Shown here piece after piece: positions 27,566 through 34,302 of a stretch of DNA of 64,000 nt. Every line of letters begins with the position of its first letter. Positions within the stretch are counted from its first letter, which is position 1. A program made the translations under genes and the position numbers. Source of the stretch: UBA1672 sp964587815. Lineage in GTDB: Bacteria > Pseudomonadota > Alphaproteobacteria > Micavibrionales > Micavibrionaceae. Under the pieces are notes generated by a model. It was not told where the DNA came from. It did not search any database and saw nothing but the letters and a program-made list of their open reading frames with translations. The stretch spans positions 62,001 through 126,000 of the forward strand of contig CAZPMH010000002.1 in assembly GCA_964587815.1 (NCBI GenBank). Reading direction: 5' to 3'.

Positions 27566-28521
27566 CTTGCTGCCTCCGTTATCTGATCGGTGCGCACGGC
27601 ATAACGCAGTCGCGCAGAGCGGGAACGCGGGTTTGCATCAATTTCACCCTGCGTTGGCTTTAGGGCTTTTGCTTTTGGCAGCGTGTAGAGTTTTGGCATG
27701 CTTGCGGTTTGTGGCGGTAAGTGGCGGGAGCCTCCTTCAATACGGCCAGATTGTTCACGCAAAGTTTGTTTTACAAGGCCGTCTTCGAGCGAATGGAATG
27801 ACACAACCACCAAGCGCCCGCCTTCTTTCAGAATTTCGGGCGCGTCCTTCAATGCGCGCTCAAGCTCACCCAACTCATCATTTACAGCGATGCGTAGCGC
27901 TTGAAATGTTCGGGTTGCAGGATCGGTTTTTTGATGCTTTGATTTTGGCGACGCACTCGCCACGACTTCAGCAAGCTGAGCTGTGGTTTTGAACGGCTCC
28001 TCGATACGCCGCTCGACGATTTTCTGGGCGATGCGGCGAGATTTTCGTTCCTCACCGTATTTATAAATCACATCCGCGAGGTCATCCTGATCGTACGTAT
28101 TCACAATATTCGCGGCGGTCAGATCGGCTTTTGTGTCCATGCGCATGTCGAGCGGGCCGTCATTTTTGAACGAAAAGCCTCGCTCGGCCTGATCGATTTG
28201 CATGGAGGAAACGCCGATATCCAGAACAAAGCCGTTCACCGTGTCATAACCGGCATTTGCGATAAGAGATTTCACATCACCGAAGCAACCGCGAAGAAAA
28301 ACAAAACGATCACCGAATTCTTTTTTGAAGTTTTCAGCAACCCCTAACGCGGCAGGGTCACGGTCAATGGCCAGCACAACACAATCCGCAGCCTCTAAAA
28401 TTGCGCGTGTGTAGCCGCCCGCGCCGAATGTGCCGTCGACGTAGACTTCACCGTCCGTTGGAGCGAGCGTTTCCAGCACCTCGTCCAGCATGACTGAAAT
28501 ATGCGGAGATGCGGTCGTCAT
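27562..28521 (-). CDS. rsmH: 16S rRNA (cytosine-1402-N4)-methyltransferase RsmH
   Basis: A 319-aa SAM-dependent methyltransferase (formerly MraW). SAM-binding motif VDGTFGAGGYTRAIL near 28-42, then VLAIDRDPAAL, DIGVSSMQIDQAERGFSF and VVSFHSLEDGLVKQ, all family signatures. It overlaps mraZ and ftsL by 4 bases each, so translation is probably coupled. Confidence 0.97.
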   Translation of the reverse strand: MTTASPHISVMLDEVLETLAPTDGEVYVDGTFGAGGYTRAILEAADCVVLAIDRDPAALGVAENFKKEFGDRFVFLRGCFGDVKSLIANAGYDTVNGFVLDIGVSSMQIDQAERGFSFKNDGPLDMRMDTKADLTAANIVNTYDQDDLADVIYKYGEERKSRRIAQKIVERRIEEPFKTTAQLAEVVASASPKSKHQKTDPATRTFQALRIAVNDELGELERALKDAPEILKEGGRLVVVSFHSLEDGLVKQTLREQSGRIEGGSRHLPPQTASMPKLYTLPKAKALKPTQGEIDANPRSRSARLRYAVRTDQITEAAR

Positions 28522-28973
28522 CGCTCTCCTCCTTTTGGAACTGTGAGCTTGCGGCTCTTCACAGCGTCGCGTGCCGCCTTTTTGCGTGCTTCGAAGTGAT
28601 CAGGATTCCAGATTTGAAATTTACGCCCAAGACCAACGAAGGTTGCTTTGCCAGCAATCTCAGCAGCAGAGATTAAATGATCAGGCAAGGTTACGCGCCC
28701 CTCTCCATCGAAAAAGAGCTGAACACTCTCACCGAAAATTGTTGTGGCAAGGTCATCTTGATCATCAGAGAAAAGATCATAGTGATCCATTCTCGCGCTG
28801 ATCTCGTTCATTTTTGCCCAATCGAAACCTTCAAGGCACGGATGCGTGTTGGATGCGAACAGAATAATGCCGTTGCGAATTTGATCGTTTAGAGTCGCGC
28901 GAAAGGCTGCAGGCACGGAAACCCGCCCCTTTTTATCGACTTTATGCGTTGATGTTGACAAAAACAATGTCAT
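28518..28973 (-). CDS. mraZ: Transcriptional regulator MraZ
   Basis: A 151-aa DNA-binding protein with two SpoVT/AbrB-like halves: VDKKGRVSVPAAFR near 13-26 and FDGEGRVTLPDHLI in the second half. In E. coli MraZ represses its own dcw operon by binding TGGG direct repeats. It is the first gene of the minus-strand cluster. Four 10-bp-phased TGGG/TGGA repeats lie 114-147 bases upstream and are a likely autoregulatory site. Confidence 0.96.
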   Translation of the reverse strand: MTLFLSTSTHKVDKKGRVSVPAAFRATLNDQIRNGIILFASNTHPCLEGFDWAKMNEISARMDHYDLFSDDQDDLATTIFGESVQLFFDGEGRVTLPDHLISAAEIAGKATFVGLGRKFQIWNPDHFEARKKAARDAVKSRKLTVPKGGER

Positions 28974-29086
28974 ACAAGCCCCGTTTTCAGCCTGCTTTCA
29001 GGCTATACACTCTTCCAAACATGCCGCCTAGAAGGGCATTTACCCCAATAAAACAGCGTGCACGCATGCTTTTACATGCCACACAA

Positions 29087-29120
29087 TGGATATATATGGG
29101 ATATCATGGGTTTAGCTGGA
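29087..29120. promoter_or_regulatory. Putative MraZ operator: four TGGG/TGGA repeats with 10-bp period
   Basis: On the plus strand TGGA, TGGG, TGGG and TGGA begin at 29087, 29097, 29107 and 29117, exactly 10 bases apart. Known MraZ sites are TGGGN repeats separated by 5 bases, which gives the same period. The repeats lie in front of mraZ and overlap a possible minus-strand promoter. Their orientation (on the strand opposite to mraZ) is something I cannot compare with known sites. Confidence 0.55.
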
Positions 29121-29127
29121 TCGTCAA
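29098..29127 (-). promoter_or_regulatory. Possible mraZ promoter
   Basis: On the minus strand TTGACG (plus positions 29122-29127) is a good -35 box. At 18 bases spacing lies TATCCC (29098-29103), a weak -10. The element overlaps the TGGG repeats, which would suit repression by MraZ, and would give a leader of about 120 bases before the mraZ start codon. Confidence 0.3.
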
Positions 29128-29154
29128 CAAGAACAGTTTGTAATCCCCTCAAAA

Positions 29155-29260
29155 ACAACAGTTTTTATTTTGTGGATGAAAAAAATTTTAAAGCCTCAAA
29201 AAGATATAAAAAAATTACTAATTTACATAAATAATATATTTAAAGCCTGTTTTTGCGATT
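29155..29260. other. AT-rich stretch upstream of the mraZ control region
   Basis: A strongly AT-rich segment between the mraZ operator and the promoter of the 38-aa gene. It contains a 10-base direct repeat, TTTAAAGCCT, at 29187-29196 and 29239-29248. It has no open frame of note. It could be an upstream promoter element or a binding site for a nucleoid protein; the sequence alone does not decide. Confidence 0.4.
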
Positions 29261-29299
29261 TTTTGCCTCATAACCCACTGATATAGAATGAAAAAAAGT

Positions 29300-29328
29300 T
29301 TGCATTTTACGAAATACAGTGATATTTC
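29300..29328 (+). promoter_or_regulatory. Promoter of the 38-aa membrane protein gene
   Basis: TTGCAT at 29300-29305 and TATTTC at 29323-29328 are separated by 17 bases, placing transcription start near 29335 and about 40 bases before the ATG at 29373. No other gene on this strand could supply transcription here. Confidence 0.4.
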
Positions 29329-29372
29329 TGGAGTCACTTGAGAAACAAGTTTTACTGTGTGGGAGAAAAGAT

Positions 29373-29489
29373 ATGTTTATCACTGTTTTTATGATTGTTT
29401 TGGCGGTCTTCGGGGGGAGCATTTTTGGAAAAGCGTTATGTACGTTTCAAACAGAACATGATGACTGTATTCGTGTAGAAACAGACTAG
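29373..29489 (+). CDS. Small membrane protein, 38 aa
   Basis: ATG 29373 follows GGGAGAAAAG (29361-29370), a plausible ribosome binding site. The product is 38 residues: a single hydrophobic helix (MFITVFMIVLAVFGGSIFG), then a short hydrophilic tail with two cysteines (C23 and C32) and acidic residues. A promoter lies upstream and a good terminator downstream, so it is an isolated transcription unit between mraZ and rnpB. I do not recognise the family. The self-contained layout argues that it is real. Confidence 0.55.
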   Translation: MFITVFMIVLAVFGGSIFGKALCTFQTEHDDCIRVETD

Positions 29490-29537
29490 CTTAGACTTAA
29501 TGCCAATTTCATTTGGTGGGAAATATATCTTCATAGG

Positions 29538-29572
29538 CCGCCGAGCTTTTCCAGTTCGGCGGTTCTTTTTTT
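29538..29572 (+). terminator. Rho-independent terminator of the 38-aa gene
   Basis: CCGCCGA (29538-29544) pairs with TCGGCGG (29556-29562), followed by TTCTTTTTTT. It ends plus-strand transcription before rnpB, which is read from the other strand. Confidence 0.8.
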
Positions 29573-29596
29573 GGCTTAATCTTTAAAGATTAAAAG

Positions 29597-29980
29597 GGCT
29601 GAAGAAATCTATAAGCCGGGTTCTGTACGTGTTGCCACGTGATGACCATTCCTCTAGGGCGGATGTTGCCATCAGCCTCAAGCGACCTACCCGAGATGCA
29701 GTGCGGAAAACACCTGCCATAAGGCTTGCAGCTCCTATTTGGTCTTGCTTCCGACGGGGTTTACCGTGCCACGACATGTTACCATGCGCGCGGTGCGCTC
29801 TTACCGCACCTTTTCACCCTTACCTGAACGGATTACTCCGCTCAGGCGGTTTGTTTTCTGTTGCACTGGCCGTCAGGGTTGCCCCTGCCCGGACGTTATC
29901 CGGCGTCGTTTTTCCGTGAAGCCCGGACTTTCCTCTCGCTTTGCCTATGCGCCGCCAGCGGTCATCCGATTTCTTCAGCC
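29597..29980 (-). ncRNA. rnpB: RNase P RNA (class A)
   Basis: The catalytic RNA that trims tRNA 5' ends. On the minus strand the hallmark GAGGAAAGTCCGGGCT near the 5' end, GTAAACCCC in the middle and ACAGAACCCGGCTTATAG near the 3' end are all present. The ends are set by a perfect 13-bp P1 helix: GGCTGAAGAAATC (29968-29980) pairs with GATTTCTTCAGCC (29597-29609), giving about 384 nt. The transcript may be processed at either end. It lies 28 bases after the amidase gene. An AT-rich 18-base palindrome (29576-29593) follows it. Confidence 0.95.
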
Positions 29981-30007
29981 ACGCTTGTTATGCGCGTTTT
30001 CGAACGG

Positions 30008-30727
30008 TTAATCAAGTTTTGATGATTTTTGATGAACGACGGATAGAAGACGCGCCACGGTTTCGGTGCAAATTTCACCTTCTTTGCCGACTTGGAAGCG
30101 TTCAGGGCAGTAATGACGATGAAAGGCCGTGACCACATCGACAAAGGCGCTTGCAGGGTTATAGCCGAATTGTACGAAGAGTTTTTCCGTTTCGAAGTCG
30201 TTCGCGGCGATTTTTTCAGCTTGCGCGCGTTGTTCTTCGGTGGGTTCGGGCCAGTATCCAATACCGAAGGTCGCCAGCCAGCGCCAGTTAAACAGCTCCC
30301 CCGGATCGGTTTTGCGTTCAGGAGCGACGTCAGAGTGCCCTAGGAAATGTTTGATGTTGTGGCGCGACATGATTTCCAGCGATAAGTCCTTAACCGCCTC
30401 CATCTGCTCTTCGGGGAACGGGCGGTAGCCGTGTTCGTGCCCCGGGTTCACAATTTCGATGCCGATGGAATGGGAATTTATATCTGTTTCTTTTTGCCAA
30501 TAAGACACGCCCGCATGCCACGCGCGCTTATCTTCAGGAACGAGCGGGTGAATTGTGCCGTCCTCGTCTACCAAATAATGCGCGCTGACCTCGCTTTCAG
30601 GGTCTGTGAGGCGGTCTTTCGCTTCCTGCATGGTTTTCATGCCCGTATAGTGCATCAACAAGATATTCGGCTTTATTCCGTTAGGCCGATTTTGATAGTT
30701 TTTGGGCTTTTTCGTCCAGAATATCAT
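30008..30727 (-). CDS. N-acetylmuramoyl-L-alanine amidase, AmpD type
   Basis: A 239-aa amidase_2 family zinc enzyme that cleaves the MurNAc-L-Ala bond, in AmpD for recycling of anhydro-muropeptides. Zinc ligands are His26 (LLMHYTG), His131 (GHSDVAPERKTDPG) and Asp141; Lys139 and Glu91 (GIEIVN) fit the catalytic residues of the family. The last 60 residues (FGYNPASAFVDVVTAFHRHY) look like a peptidoglycan-binding domain. There is no signal peptide, so cytoplasmic recycling is likely. AAAGGAA precedes the ATG. Confidence 0.9.
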   Translation of the reverse strand: MIFWTKKPKNYQNRPNGIKPNILLMHYTGMKTMQEAKDRLTDPESEVSAHYLVDEDGTIHPLVPEDKRAWHAGVSYWQKETDINSHSIGIEIVNPGHEHGYRPFPEEQMEAVKDLSLEIMSRHNIKHFLGHSDVAPERKTDPGELFNWRWLATFGIGYWPEPTEEQRAQAEKIAANDFETEKLFVQFGYNPASAFVDVVTAFHRHYCPERFQVGKEGEICTETVARLLSVVHQKSSKLD

Positions 30728-30899
30728 CAGAAATTCCTTTCAATTTGATGCCTTGACGATGACATTTTTGCTTCTAAAAACACATTTCATTTTAAAAATT
30801 AATAAAAACCTTGGTTATTAAGGCAACTATTTCACGTTTCTAACGAATAATAGATTAGAATAATACTACACAATTATACAGGTAAAACGGATTTTTGTC

Positions 30900-31559
30900 A
30901 TGAAACAGCTTAGACTTATACTTTTAATCATGGTTATGGGTGGCGGCTTTATTTATTTGATTAACCACCCTTCCTTTGCAATTGAAGGTACGTTAGAGAG
31001 CCGCGGGCCTGACCTGAAGGATGAGCGCCCTGACGGTTACCCCGTTGCCACGCTTGCGGGCGGCTGTTTCTGGTGTGTAGAGAGTGAATTTCGCGTTCTG
31101 GAAGGCGTTTTACATACGCGTGTCGGCTATATTGGCGGCGCGCTTAATAATCCGAATTATCAAGCCATTACAACAGGTGAGACAGGCCATGCGGAAGCCG
31201 TGGAGATCATATTTGATCCTGAAAAGATAACATATGAAGAATTGGTGGAGTTTTTCCTTCTAAAAGCGCATGATCCGACGCAGCTTAACCGTCAGGGTGT
31301 GGATGTCGGCACGCAATATCGCTCAGAGATTTTTTATCACGATGAAGAACAGCGCAAAACCGCAGAAGAGCTTATTGCCAAGATCAATGCTGATGGCGTT
31401 TATTCCAAGCCGATTGTGACCAAAATCAGTCCTGTGACGACCTTTTGGGTCGGTGAAGATTATCATCAGCAATATTACGAAAAGTTTGAGGAAAACAATA
31501 ACAGCATTCATCCACGCGTTGTGTTTAAAAAACGTATGAAGGCGTTGAAAGGCCAATAA
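30900..31559 (+). CDS. msrA: Peptide methionine sulfoxide reductase MsrA, membrane-anchored or exported
   Basis: A 219-aa enzyme that reduces methionine-S-sulfoxide in proteins. The catalytic motif GGCFWCVE has Cys56 and Cys59. GYIGGALNNPNYQAITTGETGHAEAVEI and LLKAHDPTQLNRQGVDVGTQYRSEIFY are standard MsrA sequence. The N-terminus (about 5-27) is a hydrophobic helix, so the enzyme probably works outside the cytoplasm. It stands alone, with an AT-rich 172-base region upstream in which I could not fix a promoter. Confidence 0.95.
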   Translation: MKQLRLILLIMVMGGGFIYLINHPSFAIEGTLESRGPDLKDERPDGYPVATLAGGCFWCVESEFRVLEGVLHTRVGYIGGALNNPNYQAITTGETGHAEAVEIIFDPEKITYEELVEFFLLKAHDPTQLNRQGVDVGTQYRSEIFYHDEEQRKTAEELIAKINADGVYSKPIVTKISPVTTFWVGEDYHQQYYEKFEENNNSIHPRVVFKKRMKALKGQ

Positions 31560-31607
31560 GTTTTTGCGTTAAAATAGTCTTTTACACCCTCCCTCTTCTG
31601 GCATAAA

Positions 31608-33029
31608 ATGCCGAATATGGATGAGCATATTCAATATTTTAAAAAGTTACTGGGCGATGCCTCTGTCATGGATGCGTCGCAAAATTTATCGGCGTACGAA
31701 CAGGGCTGGCGCGGTGAAGTTGGGCGTGCGCTTTGCGTTTTAAGGCCGACGAGCACAGACGACGTTTCGAAGATTGTGTCTTATTGCGCGCGGAACGGTG
31801 TTCATATTGTGCCGCAATCAGGGAATACGGGCATGGTTGCGGGCTCGGTTCCTGATGAGAGTGGTCAGCAAGTTGTGCTCTCGTTTGATAAAATGACCGC
31901 GATTTATGATGTTGATACAGATAATGGATGCGCCTATGCAGGCGCCGGCGTGCGTTTGTCCACGCTCAACGAGCATCTTGAAAAAACAGGGCTATGCCTG
32001 CCCATTGATGTGGGATCCGACCCTTGTTTGGGCGGCATGGTGGCGACGAACACAGGCGGGTCGCGTTTCTTAAAATATCGCGGGTTTCGTGACCATGTGA
32101 TGGGGATGAAAGTGGTTCTGGCCGATGAGGACGGTACGGTTTTGAATTTGCTAAAACCGCTTCATAAAGACAATACAGGTCTGGATGTGAAGCAGCTGTT
32201 TATCGGTACGGCGGGTGTTTTCGGTGTTGTGACGGAAGTTATGGTACGCCTGTCCCCACGTGTTGAACAGGATGCTACTGCGCTGCTTGTTCCCGCATCG
32301 ATGGATGCGGTTCTCCCCCTCTTTCGCCGTATTGAGCGTGCGTGCAGCAATTATCTGAGCGCGTTTGAAGGCATGTCACATAATGCGATGGCGGCTGCGT
32401 TTGATCATAATTCGTCTTTACCCTCCCCTTTTGGAAATGATGGCATTCCCGAATACGCAATTTTGCTGGAACTCAGCAGAAGCTGGCCTGCGCGTGCAGG
32501 TGAGCAAAGCCTTGACGATGTTTTGGAAGCGATGTTGGCTGAGATTTGGGAGACTGACGATACCCTGCTCGATAACGCCTATATTGGCGCATCGGATAAG
32601 CTCTGGGCGTTGCGTCACGGTTTATCGGAAGGGGTGCAGAAATCAGGCAAGCTTTTTGCCTTTGATATCTCATTCAAGCGCGGCGATATCATCACGTTTC
32701 GTAAAGAGATGACCGCGCGATTGTCTCAAGATCATCCTGAGTTGACCGTTTGTGACTTCGGGCATCTCGGAGATGGTGGCGTGCATTTTGCGCTGGTGAT
32801 TGATCGCGATGATCCGCGAGCAAAAGATGCGACGTATGAGGCCAATATCAGGCGGTATATCAATGATGCCGTTGTGCATGAGTATGATGGCAGTTTTAGC
32901 GCGGAGCACGGCTTGGGGCGCAAGGTTCAAGAGGCGTACGATGCGTACACGCCTGATGAGATTCGTAAAATCACTGCGGCTATTAAGGCGGGAATTGCCC
33001 CTGCGGCTATCGGTACGGTTGAGATTTAA
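31608..33029 (+). CDS. FAD-linked oxidase, D-2-hydroxyacid dehydrogenase type
   Basis: A 473-aa flavoprotein of the GlcD / D-2-hydroxyglutarate dehydrogenase group. The FAD-binding PP-loop is VPQSGNTGMVAGSVP near 68-82, with DVGSDPCLGGMVATNTGG for the second contact. In the C-terminal cap domain GHLGDGGVHF and FSAEHGLGRKVQEAY carry the metal and substrate His residues. Likely substrates are D-2-hydroxyglutarate or D-lactate; the sequence does not decide. The start could also be the ATG three codons inside. dusB follows after 5 bases. Confidence 0.88.
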   Translation: MPNMDEHIQYFKKLLGDASVMDASQNLSAYEQGWRGEVGRALCVLRPTSTDDVSKIVSYCARNGVHIVPQSGNTGMVAGSVPDESGQQVVLSFDKMTAIYDVDTDNGCAYAGAGVRLSTLNEHLEKTGLCLPIDVGSDPCLGGMVATNTGGSRFLKYRGFRDHVMGMKVVLADEDGTVLNLLKPLHKDNTGLDVKQLFIGTAGVFGVVTEVMVRLSPRVEQDATALLVPASMDAVLPLFRRIERACSNYLSAFEGMSHNAMAAAFDHNSSLPSPFGNDGIPEYAILLELSRSWPARAGEQSLDDVLEAMLAEIWETDDTLLDNAYIGASDKLWALRHGLSEGVQKSGKLFAFDISFKRGDIITFRKEMTARLSQDHPELTVCDFGHLGDGGVHFALVIDRDDPRAKDATYEANIRRYINDAVVHEYDGSFSAEHGLGRKVQEAYDAYTPDEIRKITAAIKAGIAPAAIGTVEI

Positions 33030-33034
33030 ACGCT

Positions 33035-34012
33035 ATGGCTTTTTCACTGGGTGAGATTGAAATAACCGATCCCGTTTTTCTGGCGCCGATGTCAGGGATT
33101 ACGGATTTGCCGTTTCGCAGGTTAGTGAAATCCTACGGTGCGGGGCTCGTCTTTTCCGAAATGATTGCAAGTCGTGAGATGATTGCGCAAACCGCTCACT
33201 CCCTGAAGATGAATGAAAATTACGCCGAGGATTTCCCGATGGCGGTGCAACTGGCGGGGTGTGAACCTGAGATTATGGCCGAAGCCGCGCAGATGAATGT
33301 CGCGCGCGGGGCGGCGATTATCGATATTAATTTCGGCTGTCCTGTTAAAAAAGTCGTCAAGAAAATGGCAGGTTCTGCTCTAATGCAATATGAAGATTTA
33401 GCCACTGAGATTATGGCGCATGTGGTTGATGCCGTTGATGTGCCTGTCACAGTGAAGATGCGCCTTGGTTGGGATCAGGGGCATAAAAACGCCACCTCAC
33501 TCGCGAAAAAAGCGCAAGATGTCGGCGTTCAGATGGTCACGGTTCACGGGCGCACGCGCGAGCAGAAATATACCGGCACGGCCGATTGGGCGGCGGTGCG
33601 CGCAGTGAAGGATGCGGTGGACATTCCGGTCATTGTGAACGGCGATATCAACGCGCCCGAGGATGCGGTGGCGGCGTTGGAGCAATCGGGCGCGGATGGC
33701 GTGATGATCGGGCGCGGCTGTCAGGGCAAGCCCTGGTTTTTACGGCAGGTGATGGATTACTTCAAAGACGGAGAAATGGGCACAGAGCCTAGCCTACAGG
33801 AAAAGCGCGATTTGATTTTGGCGCATTACGATATGATTATTTCCTATTACGGTGAGCGCAAAGGCGTGCCGTTCGCTCGCAAACATTTGGCATGGTATAT
33901 CAATGGTTTTGACGGGGCTGCGGCGTTTCGAGGAGAGCTTAACCAGATGAAAAACCCTGATGCTGTGCGCGCCGCACTCAGCGATTTTTTTGGTGATTTG
34001 ATGCCCGCCTAA
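33035..34012 (+). CDS. dusB: tRNA-dihydrouridine synthase DusB
   Basis: A 325-aa FMN enzyme that reduces uridine in the tRNA D-loop. FLAPMSGITDLPFRRL starts the TIM barrel, the catalytic Cys is 102 in DINFGCPVKKVVKK, and TVKMRLGWDQG, VHGRTREQKYTG and GVMIGRGCQGKPWFL are DusB signatures. It lies 5 bases after the FAD oxidase and its stop overlaps that of slyX on the other strand. Confidence 0.95.
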   Translation: MAFSLGEIEITDPVFLAPMSGITDLPFRRLVKSYGAGLVFSEMIASREMIAQTAHSLKMNENYAEDFPMAVQLAGCEPEIMAEAAQMNVARGAAIIDINFGCPVKKVVKKMAGSALMQYEDLATEIMAHVVDAVDVPVTVKMRLGWDQGHKNATSLAKKAQDVGVQMVTVHGRTREQKYTGTADWAAVRAVKDAVDIPVIVNGDINAPEDAVAALEQSGADGVMIGRGCQGKPWFLRQVMDYFKDGEMGTEPSLQEKRDLILAHYDMIISYYGERKGVPFARKHLAWYINGFDGAAAFRGELNQMKNPDAVRAALSDFFGDLMPA

Positions 34013-34242
34013 TAATGCGGGGGGATGTTTTGGCGGGCGTGGTCGATGGTGTCGATATTGTCTGATTGATCAGCGCCGTCGGTGTTTTCGAGCGCATCTA
34101 ATTTCCGCAACACTTTGTCTAGCTTCGATTTTAAGGCATCAATTTCAGCCCATTGGTCGTTTATTACGGCGTTTAGCTCCGTGATTTGCTGCTCCTGATG
34201 GGCGAGCGTGATTTCAATGTCGATCAGCGCGTCTTTTTTCAT
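34009..34242 (-). CDS. slyX: SlyX family coiled-coil protein
   Basis: A 77-aa protein with a coiled coil (DIEITLAHQEQQITELNAVINDQWAEIDALKSKLDKVLRKLDAL) and the family's conserved end PPHY. The function of SlyX is not established. It is convergent with dusB (4-base overlap) and divergent from ccsBA, from which it is separated by 60 bases. Confidence 0.85.
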   Translation of the reverse strand: MKKDALIDIEITLAHQEQQITELNAVINDQWAEIDALKSKLDKVLRKLDALENTDGADQSDNIDTIDHARQNIPPHY

Positions 34243-34302
34243 GGTTAGCTCTTATCATAAAAGCGCGCTTTTGCACTAGAGATTTTCGCAAAAACGCGTA
34301 GA

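Noticed and set aside
29629..30132. Several short open frames on both strands
   Set aside because: They fall on the RNase P RNA gene, whose conserved core and P1 helix explain the sequence.
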